This document shows positions 1 to 8,746 of a stretch of DNA of 64,000 nucleotides, piece after piece. The translations under genes and the position numbers were made by a program. The stretch's first letter is position 1; each line of letters starts with the position of its first letter. The stretch is from JAGVPT01 sp963772165 (lineage in GTDB: Bacteria > Bacteroidota > Ignavibacteria > UBA10030 > UBA8401), in assembly GCA_963772165.1 (NCBI GenBank), contig CAVYWA010000009.1, positions 62,001 to 126,000 of the forward strand. The letters are read 5' to 3'. Under the pieces are notes generated by a model, which saw only the letters and a list, made by a program, of their open reading frames with translations, was not told the DNA's origin and searched no databases.

Positions 1-1067
1 AAGGTATCAAGCTTGCGCGCAGCTTCGTCATATTTGTTCTTTGCGTTGGTGAGGTGCTTCCCCACTGTCTCAAACTCGTCGGCAAATCTTTTAAGGTCTC
101 CTTGGAGCCTATCAAGATTTTGGATAATCTCTTTAGCACTCTTCTCTACTTCCATCCCCTTAAACCCGAGCGCCAGCACATGGAGCTGCGCATAAAAGGT
201 GTTCGGTGAAACGGAAAAGACCCGGCGCTGGACTCCGTAATTGTAGATGTTCGTCTCGTCGTCGTAATCGTCGTTCTTGATAATCGTCTCGTAGTAAATG
301 TTCTCCGCCGGAATGTACATCAGCGCAAAATCGAACGTTCCTTCATCCGGTGCAATATATTTTTGCGCAATCGCGTCGATGTGTTTCTTCACATCGCTCA
401 CGAACAATTTATACGAAGATTTCTTCTCGGCCTCGCTTGACGATTCTGCCATCTTCCGGAAATTCTCCAACGGGAATTTCGAGTCGATCGGAATAATGCC
501 GTTTGCCGTCCTGACAATCGCATCGACGGTATTGCCGTTGCGAAAACGGTACTGGGTGGCATAGGAAGAAGCTGGAATGACCTGTTTCAGCAAGTCCTCG
601 AGCATCGATTCTCCAAGCCCGCCCCGAAGTTTCGGCGCCTTGAGCAACCCTTCAAGCTGGGCTACACTCACGCCGAGTTGTTTCATTTCTTCCGTTGCCT
701 GCAGTAATTGTCCCTGGCTCTTTTGCAAATCCCCGATCACTTTCGCGGCCGTGTCGAGTCTCGTGCCGATGGTGCTCGTCTGTGCCGAAAGCTGCTGATT
801 GACCTGCTCCGTCGTCTTCTGGATCGATTGCGTCACAAGCGCGACTTGTTGATTCAGATTTTCCGACGTCGCCCGCATGCTCTGGAACATCGTATCTGTC
901 GCAGTTTTTAGGTTCTGGGAGACTTCGCCTCTCAGCGACTCAATTTGCTGCTGTATCAAGGCCGCCGATTGATCGTTTCCGACAGGCTGCTCTCCCTGCT
1001 TTTTCAAAAGGAATACTCCAACCAAACCTGCAAGGACAACGACTAAAATAAGTGTTACAATTTCCAT
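1..1067 (-). CDS. rmuC: DNA recombination protein RmuC (3' end outside window)
   Basis: RmuC-family protein, thought to act with DNA-end processing to limit inversions between short repeats. The frame starts at ATG 1065-1067 and runs off the left edge of the window after about 355 codons. A single N-terminal membrane anchor (about residues 3-20) is followed by a Gln/Ser-rich predicted coiled coil (about 35-120). The family core follows, with GGLGESMLEDLLKQVIP, the IPIDSKFPLENF stretch and FDFALMYIPAE. The C-terminus is missing. It is the first of a long minus-strand run; the next upstream gene is more than 1.2 kb away. The family call is confident from these motifs; the exact biochemical role of RmuC is not established. 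Confidence 0.9.
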   Translation of the reverse strand, partial: MEIVTLILVVVLAGLVGVFLLKKQGEQPVGNDQSAALIQQQIESLRGEVSQNLKTATDTMFQSMRATSENLNQQVALVTQSIQKTTEQVNQQLSAQTSTIGTRLDTAAKVIGDLQKSQGQLLQATEEMKQLGVSVAQLEGLLKAPKLRGGLGESMLEDLLKQVIPASSYATQYRFRNGNTVDAIVRTANGIIPIDSKFPLENFRKMAESSSEAEKKSSYKLFVSDVKKHIDAIAQKYIAPDEGTFDFALMYIPAENIYYETIIKNDDYDDETNIYNYGVQRRVFSVSPNTFYAQLHVLALGFKGMEVEKSAKEIIQNLDRLQGDLKRFADEFETVGKHLTNAKNKYDEAARKLDT

Positions 1068-1116
1068 AGTTTGAGTCTCAGTCTCTCAACTTCGTTGATT
1101 GTTCATTGTTCATTGA

Positions 1117-2293
1117 TTAATACGGTTTCGTAAAAAAAACAAACAAAACTACTGCGAGAATCGAATACTGCAGCACCCGCGCGTATAACATACTCTTTTT
1201 CTTCAATGAATTCCAGACATACGCAATTCCCGCCATTGCCCCGATGAGGAGGATTGTCATTCCCAGAACCTCCGGAACAGAACGCGTTGCTCCAATGATG
1301 ATGGCCAGGCTATCTCCCCTAATAAATAATCCGTAGATGACGAGCAAATGTCCTGTATACGTCACGAGCGATTCCGACCCCAGAAGGCTGACAATTGACC
1401 TTGCCGACCGCGCGGTGCGCTCCCACAACCAAAGCGTCGAAAGAATCATCAAAACGATGCCAAGCCGAACGAACAAAAATTCCGGACTTGCACCCCAAAA
1501 ATCATGTTGCGGAAAAATCTTTACCGGCTGAATATTCGCAATGATTGAGAGAACGATCAGCGCAATCCCAACGGCGAACACTCTCATGAAGAATTTCCCT
1601 TCCGGCATCTTTACCTTGAGAAATGCAAACAGTTGGCCGGTCGCGCCGCCAAACAAGACAAAACTCATCCAGGGAAAGACCGGAAAAAGAGAGCCGTGCA
1701 ATGAATTGATGTAATTCGAAAAGGGAAGCGAGAGCATTCCATCGACATTCATTGTCGACATAGCAGGGCTTGCAAACGCAACAGCACAACCGCCAAGGCA
1801 AAGCAGAACAAGAAAGACACGATGGCTTCTTGCTATCAAGACAAGCAAAAGCATCAACAAGAGCGAAACCGCAATGCACTGAAGAACATCCACCGGCCAA
1901 AACGATCTCCATTCATCCCAGCCGATGAGAAAGGCGAGCTTGTTGAATGAAAAAAAAGGGAGATGCAGTGCATAACCAACTGCCCAGATTTGAAGAATGC
2001 GCCCGACCTGCTTCCAAAACACGCCGTTGAATCGAAAGATAGTCGTTCCATTTTCGCTGTCCAACAATCGCAAACGAATACCCTGCAACAAAAAGGAACG
2101 ACGGCGCCACGATGCCGTTGATAAAATTCAACGTTCCAAACCATGGCTGCAATCGAATCGAGGGAATAAGGAACGTATTCGTGACATGTGTTTCTATCAT
2201 CACAAACACGGCCCAGCCGCGCAGCAGGTCGATGTAAACATAGCGCGGCTTCGGCAACGGTTGAGAGAGCGGCTGCGAATCTTGTTGAGACAT
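1117..2293 (-). CDS. Multi-pass membrane acyltransferase-like protein (DUF1624/COG2311-like), frameshifted
   Basis: Two overlapping frames together make one protein of about 391 residues. The N-terminal part (from ATG 2291-2293) carries the RYVYIDLLRGWAVFVMIETH motif typical of membrane acyltransferases of the HGSNAT/DUF1624 type, then FVAGYSFAIVGQRKWNDYL. The following FNGVFWKQVGRILQIW and about eight further hydrophobic segments are in the next frame. Deleting one base from the AAA run at 2035-2037 (plus strand) joins WNDYL directly to RFNGVFWK. The sequence therefore shows a +1 insertion; whether it is in the genome or is a sequencing error cannot be told here. The likely role is acyl transfer to an extracytoplasmic sugar or lipid; the substrate is unknown. 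It lies just downstream of kbl on the same strand. Confidence 0.7.
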
Positions 2294-2366
2294 TGTTCGA
2301 ATGAAAAGAGGAATAGAAAGAGCGGTACGATCTTTGCCGTCCTGATAACGATGTACCGCCGAAATG

Positions 2367-3581
2367 TTAGATCACTTTCATCTTCTTCCCGACCGACTCA
2401 AATGCATCGAGTGCCCGGTCAATATCCTTTTTTGAAAGTGCGGCGGAAACCTGTGCGCGCAGCCGGGCTTCTCCTTTCGGGACAACCGGGAACCACAATC
2501 CTTTAATATAGACTCCGGCTTTCAACATCGCAGCGCTCATTTCCTGCGCGAGCGAAGCCTCGCCGAGCATGACCGGTACAATCGGGTGTTCGCCGTCGAT
2601 GATTGTGAATCCGAGTGCCTTGATTTCCTTCCTGAAGTACGCAGTGTTCTCGTGCAGCCGCCGAACGATGGATTTATCTTTTGTCAGGAGGTCGAATGAG
2701 GCAAGGCAGGCACAAACAATTGCAGGGGGCAATGAATTCGAAAACGTATACGGCCGCGATTTTTGGCGGAGGTACGCGATGAGTTCTTTCTTTCCGCTCA
2801 CATACCCGCCTGCCGCGCCGCCGATCGCTTTGCCGAGTGTTCCCGAAAGGACATCGACTTTTCCAAGCACGTTGAAATGTTCCGGCGTCCCTCTTCCGGA
2901 CTTCCCGCACACGCCAATCGCATGAGAATCATCGACAAATACAATTGCGCCGTGTTTGTGCGCTACTTCAACGAGTGCATCGAGCGGCGCCAGATCGCCT
3001 TCCATGCTGAACACACCGTCGGTCGCGACAATGCGAAGGCGGTACCCCTTGTCCTTATCTTCTTCGAGAAGCCGGTCAAGATGTGCTGTATCCGCGTGGT
3101 TGTAAATTTTCTTGTCCGTGGTTTCCGGCTTGCACAGTCGCATGCCGTCGATGATGCTGGCATGATTCAACTTATCCGTGTAAATAACATCCTTGTAATT
3201 TTCTACGCCAAGTTTTTCGTTCACAAGGCTTGCAAAAAATCCTTCGTTCGCGGCAAAGCATGATGAAAAGAGGATCGTATCTTCCGTGCCGACAAATTTC
3301 GATATTTTTTTCTCAAGTTCAAGGTGAATCGTCTGCGTGCCGCAGATGAACCTGACCGATGCAACGCCGTAGCCGTAGTTTTTGATTCCTTCAATGGCTG
3401 CTTTGCGGACAACCGGATGATTCGACATGCCAAGATAATTGTTCGACGCCATCATGACGACGGGTTTTCCTTTGACGCTTACGACGCCCGCTTGCGCCGA
3501 TTCCAGAGGCGTTTCATATTTGTAAGTGTTGGCGTCGCGAATGCGCGACAGCTCGGAGGTAACAAGTTCGATGTAGTTCAT
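2367..3581 (-). CDS. kbl: 2-amino-3-ketobutyrate CoA ligase (glycine C-acetyltransferase)
   Basis: PLP-dependent alpha-oxoamine synthase of 404 residues, close to the usual length of about 398. It cleaves 2-amino-3-oxobutyrate with CoA to glycine and acetyl-CoA, the second step of threonine breakdown. Visible motifs are the substrate-entry ASNNYLG (about 45-51), the DDSHAIG segment (217-223) with the PLP-contacting Asp and His, and the Schiff-base Lys251 in SGTLGKAIGG. The gene immediately upstream (3729-4955) is a threonine 3-dehydrogenase-like enzyme, so the two form the classic tdh-kbl pair. The 150-bp gap between them holds a degenerate inverted sequence rather than a gene. Other members of the family (BioF, serine palmitoyltransferase) are less likely given the tdh neighbour. 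Confidence 0.93.
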   Translation of the reverse strand: MNYIELVTSELSRIRDANTYKYETPLESAQAGVVSVKGKPVVMMASNNYLGMSNHPVVRKAAIEGIKNYGYGVASVRFICGTQTIHLELEKKISKFVGTEDTILFSSCFAANEGFFASLVNEKLGVENYKDVIYTDKLNHASIIDGMRLCKPETTDKKIYNHADTAHLDRLLEEDKDKGYRLRIVATDGVFSMEGDLAPLDALVEVAHKHGAIVFVDDSHAIGVCGKSGRGTPEHFNVLGKVDVLSGTLGKAIGGAAGGYVSGKKELIAYLRQKSRPYTFSNSLPPAIVCACLASFDLLTKDKSIVRRLHENTAYFRKEIKALGFTIIDGEHPIVPVMLGEASLAQEMSAAMLKAGVYIKGLWFPVVPKGEARLRAQVSAALSKKDIDRALDAFESVGKKMKVI

Positions 3582-3728
3582 AGTTTCAGGTTAGGTTGTT
3601 TGTGCTTGGAGGAAAATGATTTGAACCGTCAAAACGCGAAGTCGCCAAGAAAAGGAATTTAATATTAAAAGCATTTTAACATCTCGTTTGCGTCTTGGCT
3701 TTTTGCGATTTATTTTCTCTTTACATAA

Positions 3729-4955
3729 TTATGGTTTCAGCAGCACTTTGAAGGCGTCGCCGCGCCGGATTACCGCGAATGCCTCTTCATATTTTTCCAA
3801 AGGAAACTGATGTGTGATGAAACCGGTTGTCAAGAACTTTTTGGCAAGTCCGGCTTTGAGGATCTTTTCCATCTGGACCCAGGTGTCGAACACCCGGCGG
3901 CCGATGATCCCCTTGATGGTGAGGCCTTTGAAGATTACGTCGCGAGCGAAATCGACGGGCATCGTCCCCGCCGGAAGTCCAAGCAGCGAGAATGTCCCGC
4001 CCATCCGGATCGCTTGAAACGCATCTTCGTACGCTGTATAGCTTCCCGACATTTCGAAGACGGCATCAACGCCCGATTGGTTTGTTTCTTTCATGACCAC
4101 GGAGTGGAACCGAGCCCGTTCACCCGGCAGCGACATGTCGAAACAATCCGTTGCCCCGTACAGGCGTGCCGTCCGGAAACGGCGTTCTTCCAGCTTCTCA
4201 TGCGAGAACTCACCGTGGGAAGCATCCGTAACAAATATTTTTTTCGCTCCGGCGTATTTTGCCACCGCAGTCGCCATCAGGCCCTGTACCCCGCAGCCGA
4301 GCACGACCACGTTCCGGCCTTTGACATCAACAGACATTACCGTATGCGTCGCATTGCCGATCGCATCCATAAAGGCAATGATTTCCAGCGGAATTTCCTT
4401 TTTGTGGAACAAGACAAGATTGCTCGCCGGGACTTTAACGTACTCTGCAAACGCACCGTCGTCTTGTACACCTTTGATGACCGTGTTGCGGCAGACATGC
4501 TTTTCTCCAAGCTTGCATTGGTAGCATTCCCCGCATGTAACGTGCATTTCTGCCGATGCATGAAAATGCTCTCCCACGATCGAAAAGAATTTTTTGCTTT
4601 TCGCAAAAGAGGCTTCTGTTTCACCGCGTAAAAGTTTTTTCACCGCGGCATTATTCTTTGCTTTCGCAAAAATGATCCCGGCAATATGTCTCCGCGCCTT
4701 CGCGCCGGCATCGACAATATGCCCTGAAAATTCATGGCCAACCGTCACAGGATCGGTCAGCGCGCTCAACATTTCAACGCGGAGAGACTCTTTGGCGTTG
4801 TAGATGCCGACATCGGTGCCGCAAATGGCCCCCGCAAACACTTTAATGATCACATCGTTGGGAGATTCGACCGCGGGTACCGGCTTTTCAATAAGCTGAA
4901 ACCCCGTCGCCCATTCTTTACCTTCAATCGGTTTGTTTTTCGTAATCGCTTTCAT
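3729..4955 (-). CDS. tdh: L-threonine 3-dehydrogenase-like zinc alcohol dehydrogenase with extended zinc lobe
   Basis: Medium-chain zinc dehydrogenase, 408 residues. With Kbl it would oxidise threonine to 2-amino-3-ketobutyrate using NAD. The catalytic-zinc region is Cys45 in GAICGTDVG and His74-Glu75 in VGHEFSG. The structural-zinc cysteines are Cys141, 144, 147 and 155 (CGECYQC, HVC). The Rossmann motif is VVLGCGVQGLMA. About 67 residues separate His74 from the first structural Cys, against about 30 in E. coli Tdh. The extra basic, helical-looking stretch covers residues 86-135, so the protein is about 65 residues longer than E. coli Tdh. The annotation rests on the motifs plus the kbl neighbour; another polyol or alcohol substrate remains possible. 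Confidence 0.85.
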   Translation of the reverse strand: MKAITKNKPIEGKEWATGFQLIEKPVPAVESPNDVIIKVFAGAICGTDVGIYNAKESLRVEMLSALTDPVTVGHEFSGHIVDAGAKARRHIAGIIFAKAKNNAAVKKLLRGETEASFAKSKKFFSIVGEHFHASAEMHVTCGECYQCKLGEKHVCRNTVIKGVQDDGAFAEYVKVPASNLVLFHKKEIPLEIIAFMDAIGNATHTVMSVDVKGRNVVVLGCGVQGLMATAVAKYAGAKKIFVTDASHGEFSHEKLEERRFRTARLYGATDCFDMSLPGERARFHSVVMKETNQSGVDAVFEMSGSYTAYEDAFQAIRMGGTFSLLGLPAGTMPVDFARDVIFKGLTIKGIIGRRVFDTWVQMEKILKAGLAKKFLTTGFITHQFPLEKYEEAFAVIRRGDAFKVLLKP

Positions 4956-4983
4956 AATTCACATTTCTGTTTTTTTTTAGCAT

Positions 4984-6339
4984 TTATTTGTTTTTTTTAA
5001 GCCGAATGCTGAACGACCCATCCATTCCATGCACATGCGGGAACGTTTCAACATAACCGTCCGGTGTTACCAGTGAAAGGGGAACAAACTGCGCCGCGGA
5101 ATCGATGTCGAATTCCGAATGGTGTTCCAGAAACTCCCTGATGATACAAAAATTCTCTTCCGGCTCGGTCGTGCAGGTGCTGTAGACCAGGACGCCCCCG
5201 TTCTTCACCATTGTTGCGGCGTTATTGATAAGGAGGCGTTGAAGGTTGACGAGGTCGCGAATATCCTCAGCATCGCGTTTGAGCTTTACGTCGGGCTTCT
5301 TCGAGAGCACGCCGAGCCCGGAGCAAGGAGTATCGAGCAATACTTTATCCGCAGGGTCTGTGGAAAATTCTTTGCTGTCGGCGGCAACGATTTTCACATT
5401 GCCGATGCCCAGGCGCTCACAGCTCGATTTTACTAAATTTAACCTCGTCAAGTATTTATCGACCGCGATCACTTCTCCTTTGCCGTGCAGCAGCTCGCCG
5501 ATAAAATTCGTCTTACCGCCCGGCGCAGCACACATATCGATCACCCGGTCGCCCGGCTGTACGCCGAGCAACTGGCAGGCGATACCGGCGCTCTCGTCCT
5601 GCACGGAAAAGAATCCCTTGCGAAAAAGTTCTGTCTGCGAAATGTTGGAAAGGTTGGTCGTTTTCACGAAGTTGCCGAGATACTTCGATCTTTCAAAGAC
5701 AACATTCTGGCTACGCAGGAGTTCGAGAAAATTTTCAACCGTGGTCTTCGACGTGTTGATGCGGAGCGAGAGACTCGGGCGTTCGTTGTTGGCATGCAAA
5801 AGCTTTTCCGTTTCGGCAAAACCGAAACGGTTCATCCAGCGGCGAACGACCCACAACGGATGCGAATACATCACCGCCAAATACTGTGCAGCGTCGATGG
5901 TCACATCCGGATAATGGATGCCGTCAAGATTGCGGATAATGTTGCGGAGGACGGCATTGACGAGGTTCCCGGCCTTTTCCCCCCGAATGCGCTTCACAAA
6001 TTCAACCGCTTCGTTCACGGCAGCATGGTGCGGAACTTTATCCAGGAACATGATCTGGTACAACGCAGCGCGTAATGCGTTCTTCACCGTCACTTCAGCT
6101 TTGGTAAAGTTACCGTGAAAGAAGCCGTTGAGCACCCAATCCAGCTTCATCTGCCAGCGCAGGACTCCGTTGACAATTTCCGTCAGCAGGGATTTGTCGA
6201 GGTCGTTAATATCCTCCGTGCGCAGTTCGGCTTCCAGCAGCTTGTCGAGATAGGCATCTGCCCTCTCAACCCTGTTAAGGATTTTGACCGCGCTGCCGCG
6301 TACCCCGTGAAATAATAATTTCTTCTCTTCAACTTCCAT
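4984..6339 (-). CDS. rsmB: 16S rRNA (cytosine-967-C5)-methyltransferase RsmB
   Basis: SAM-dependent rRNA m5C methyltransferase of 451 residues, the usual length. The N-terminal third is the NusB-like RNA-binding domain (MFLDKVPHHAAVNEAVEFVK). The C-terminal part is the Sun/NOL1 Rossmann domain. It has the SAM-binding VIDMCAAPGGKTNF, motif IV as DTPCSGLG (Thr where most family members have Ala) and the second catalytic cysteine in STCTTEPEEN. It starts 42 bp after the GlmU-like gene on the same strand and could be cotranscribed with it. No strong ribosome-binding site precedes the ATG at 6337-6339. Confidence 0.92.
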   Translation of the reverse strand: MEVEEKKLLFHGVRGSAVKILNRVERADAYLDKLLEAELRTEDINDLDKSLLTEIVNGVLRWQMKLDWVLNGFFHGNFTKAEVTVKNALRAALYQIMFLDKVPHHAAVNEAVEFVKRIRGEKAGNLVNAVLRNIIRNLDGIHYPDVTIDAAQYLAVMYSHPLWVVRRWMNRFGFAETEKLLHANNERPSLSLRINTSKTTVENFLELLRSQNVVFERSKYLGNFVKTTNLSNISQTELFRKGFFSVQDESAGIACQLLGVQPGDRVIDMCAAPGGKTNFIGELLHGKGEVIAVDKYLTRLNLVKSSCERLGIGNVKIVAADSKEFSTDPADKVLLDTPCSGLGVLSKKPDVKLKRDAEDIRDLVNLQRLLINNAATMVKNGGVLVYSTCTTEPEENFCIIREFLEHHSEFDIDSAAQFVPLSLVTPDGYVETFPHVHGMDGSFSIRLKKNK

Positions 6340-6381
6340 GGTATCGTATGATCGTTCGGCGGTTGTCCTGCGTGAGAGCGA

Positions 6382-7653
6382 TTAACGCTGCGCACCCCGA
6401 TGATGCCGCTCTTCGCCCGTCAAATCAAAAATCTTTTTGAAAAGCGCGGCTTCGGTATCGGAGAAAATGATCTGGCGACGGGACATGGTGCGTTTGGCGG
6501 CTTCGATTGCTCGCGCGAGGTCGTACGTTGTGAACGTTTCCCCGGCGGCGCCCCAGGAAAACGACGGAACAAATTGCGGCGGAACGCCTATCCCAAACAC
6601 GTTGCTCGCAACTCCGACCACCGTTCCCGTGTTGAATACCGAGTTGATGGCTGTCTTTGTATGGTCGCCGATGGTTGCCCCGACAAACTGCGAGCCGCTG
6701 TCGATCAGTTCGCCGCTAATAACGACCTTCACCGGACTATAGTTATTTTTTAAATCGCTGGTCGTGGTTCCAGCGCCAAGATTTATCCACTCACCGAGAT
6801 ATGAATGCCCTAAAAATCCATCGTGCTGCTTGTTCGAATACGCGTGAATAATCGATGCTTCGACCTCCCCCCCTATCTTGCACATCGGGCCGATCGTTGT
6901 ATCTTCGTAGATTTTAGCTCCCGCTTTTATTTTCGAACCATCGCCGATAGACACCGGACCGATGATCGTCGATTGAGGAAGCACCGTGACGTTTTTCCCG
7001 ATGAACACAGGCCCGTCATCAGCATCAATGACAACTCCCGGTTTAACGACTGAACCATCGCCGACAAAAATTTCCTTTTTATTAATAAGGTGCACACCGG
7101 CAGAAATCTTGCCTCCACTCTTCGCCCCTTTGATAGCCTTCGACAAGACAGCCCAATCAGCGCGCAATTGCGCACCGTTGTTGTTGACGAGTTCCCACGG
7201 ATAATTCACCATCTTCACATCAACTTCTTTTCTTTCCATCCCCTCGAAATCCAGCATCGAGAAAACTTCCGGCACCCTTTCATTCCATCGGGTTAACTTC
7301 TCTCCGGAAATGCGGGCCGCAACAATATGCTGGCCAAGTGTATAGGCAGTATTGGCACCGCCTTTGAGAGGAAGGGCCCTGACGAATTTTTCATCGGCTA
7401 TCACGCGTCCGTTAATGAACAGATACTCCTTCGAGGAGAATTCATTCACTGAATTCTTTGGATTCTGCAGACGCAATAAATCCACAAGGTACGGCCGGCA
7501 GTGAAGCGTGACGGGAACATCGGGGTACCATCGTTGAATTTTCTCCCGCAAGGAGAAGATGCCGCATTTCAGGTTGTAGACCGGGCGGAAGTAAACGAGA
7601 GGAAGAAGCCGGGAATAATAATTATCTTCAAAAATACAAATCTGCGTTGGCAT
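6382..7653 (-). CDS. GlmU-like sugar-1-phosphate nucleotidyltransferase/acetyltransferase (Bacteroidota type)
   Basis: 423-residue enzyme resembling the alternative GlmU family common in Bacteroidota and Chlorobi (known as TIGR03991). These are thought to make UDP-GlcNAc from glucosamine-1-phosphate for peptidoglycan and lipopolysaccharide. The N-terminal half (1-190) is a divergent nucleotidyltransferase opening with ICIFEDNYYSRLLPL. The C-terminal half (about 195-400) is a left-handed beta-helix of imperfect hexapeptide repeats (for example IGPVSIGDGSKIKAGAKIYE), then the GAGTTTSDLKNNY segment typical of the acetyltransferase site. It reads toward rsmB. An intrinsic terminator lies between it and rpmE, so it probably has its own promoter in the 100 bp upstream. 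Confidence 0.82.
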   Translation of the reverse strand: MPTQICIFEDNYYSRLLPLVYFRPVYNLKCGIFSLREKIQRWYPDVPVTLHCRPYLVDLLRLQNPKNSVNEFSSKEYLFINGRVIADEKFVRALPLKGGANTAYTLGQHIVAARISGEKLTRWNERVPEVFSMLDFEGMERKEVDVKMVNYPWELVNNNGAQLRADWAVLSKAIKGAKSGGKISAGVHLINKKEIFVGDGSVVKPGVVIDADDGPVFIGKNVTVLPQSTIIGPVSIGDGSKIKAGAKIYEDTTIGPMCKIGGEVEASIIHAYSNKQHDGFLGHSYLGEWINLGAGTTTSDLKNNYSPVKVVISGELIDSGSQFVGATIGDHTKTAINSVFNTGTVVGVASNVFGIGVPPQFVPSFSWGAAGETFTTYDLARAIEAAKRTMSRRQIIFSDTEAALFKKIFDLTGEERHHRGAQR

Positions 7654-7752
7654 CTGCTTTCACAAAGCCATCTGGTGAGAAAAGGTGCTACGGAATTATT
7701 TGCCGTCGCTGAAGCGAAAAACTCTTTAACGAAAAATCCAGTTGTTCAAAGA

Positions 7753-7787
7753 TAAAAAACGGAATGTATAAATTATACATTCCGTTT
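7753..7787 (-). terminator. Intrinsic terminator downstream of rpmE
   Basis: Perfect inverted repeat: AACGGAATGTATA at 7758-7770, a 3-nt loop, and TATACATTCCGTT at 7774-7786. Read on the minus strand it ends in a run of six to seven T, 35 bp after the rpmE stop codon. The stem is 13 bp. On the plus strand the following TTTGATTTT is weaker. Confidence 0.85.
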
Positions 7788-7820
7788 GATTTTGCATCAA
7801 CATTGGTATTCCAGCGAAGA

Positions 7821-8054
7821 TTATGCAGCCGGTTCTGGCGCTGGTGCTGCAACAGTTTTCTTTGCATACTTTCTGTTGTACCGTTCGACACGACCCGCCG
7901 AATCAACCAATTTCTGCTTGCCGGTATAGTAGGGGTGGCAATTCGAGCAAATTTCAAGGTGAATATTCCCAACGGTGGAACGGGTCTCGAACGTGTTCCC
8001 ACAAATACATGTAACGATTGCACGCTTGTATTCGGGGTGAATTCCTTTTTTCAT
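7821..8054 (-). CDS. rpmE: 50S ribosomal protein L31 (zinc-binding, C+ type)
   Basis: 77-residue ribosomal protein bL31. Conserved features are MKKGIHPEY at the start, the zinc-binding cysteines in TCICGNTF and EICSNCHPYYTGKQ, and the RVERYNRKY motif. Four cysteines are present, so this is the zinc-containing form rather than the zinc-independent paralog. A short Ala/Pro-rich tail (AAPAPEPAA) ends it. A strong intrinsic terminator follows at 7753-7787, so it is probably a single-gene transcript. Confidence 0.96.
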   Translation of the reverse strand: MKKGIHPEYKRAIVTCICGNTFETRSTVGNIHLEICSNCHPYYTGKQKLVDSAGRVERYNRKYAKKTVAAPAPEPAA

Positions 8055-8162
8055 TACAGCCTCCGGTATATCAAAAGTTTAACTGGTTTAAAATACTGAA
8101 ATTCAAGTTTACTTGCAACTGCTTTTTGAGGGAACGAATAAAGCACAGCATAGCCTGCTTCC

Positions 8163-8690
8163 TTACGCCTTGCTCATTTCTTCGTTAAATTCTTTTGATT
8201 TTCTCTTTGCAATAGTGAGTGTCTGCCATTGGCCGGATTTGAACATTTTCGCAAGAAAAACGATCTGCCCAACATGATAACTGATATGCGCCAAGGTCCG
8301 ATTAATAGCCTCCAACACCGAATGCGGTTCACTCCGAATAGTGATAATTTTTTCTAGATCATCGATCATCAAAGCTTCAAGGGATGAAAACAGGCATTGC
8401 CAGCTTCGTTCCCACATTTGCATCAATTGGCTTCTCTCCATTTTATCCAATTCAAATTCGCTGTCCCTATCCCGCCATTCTTTTTCCCCGTCGGTGGTCA
8501 AAAAATCCGTCCACCGGCTGAGTAAATTACCATTTACGTGTTTGACAATAATGGCTATGCTGTTGGATTCCGGTTCCGGCAGCCGGAAGAATTCCTCATC
8601 ACTTACCTGCTCCAACGCTTTATCCGCAAGAGTTTTGTATTGCTTGAGGATACCGGATGCAGATTCAATTGGATTAGTACTGGTTTTCAT
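8163..8690 (-). CDS. DinB-like (DUF1572) metal-dependent hydrolase-fold protein
   Basis: 175-residue four-helix-bundle protein of the DinB/YfiT superfamily, likely DUF1572. The putative metal triad is visible: one His in VKHVNGN (about residue 53) and two in the C-terminal LAHISYHVGQIVFLAK. Proteins of this superfamily include bacillithiol and mycothiol S-transferases, but most DUF1572 members have no assigned reaction, so none is assigned here. The start is set at ATG 8688-8690; an in-frame GTG two codons upstream is the alternative. It lies between the pirin and rpmE genes with gaps of about 50-100 bp and no clear operon partner. Confidence 0.75.
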   Translation of the reverse strand: MKTSTNPIESASGILKQYKTLADKALEQVSDEEFFRLPEPESNSIAIIVKHVNGNLLSRWTDFLTTDGEKEWRDRDSEFELDKMERSQLMQMWERSWQCLFSSLEALMIDDLEKIITIRSEPHSVLEAINRTLAHISYHVGQIVFLAKMFKSGQWQTLTIAKRKSKEFNEEMSKA

Positions 8691-8746
8691 ACGCACATTC
8701 TTTTTGGCTATTGATACAGCATAAACCTCACCCGGGTAATTTTGTG

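Noticed and set aside
1854..2144. Minus-strand ORFs overlapping the acyltransferase in a third frame
   Set aside because: Shadow frames; the two frames carrying the conserved motifs account for the gene once one base is removed.
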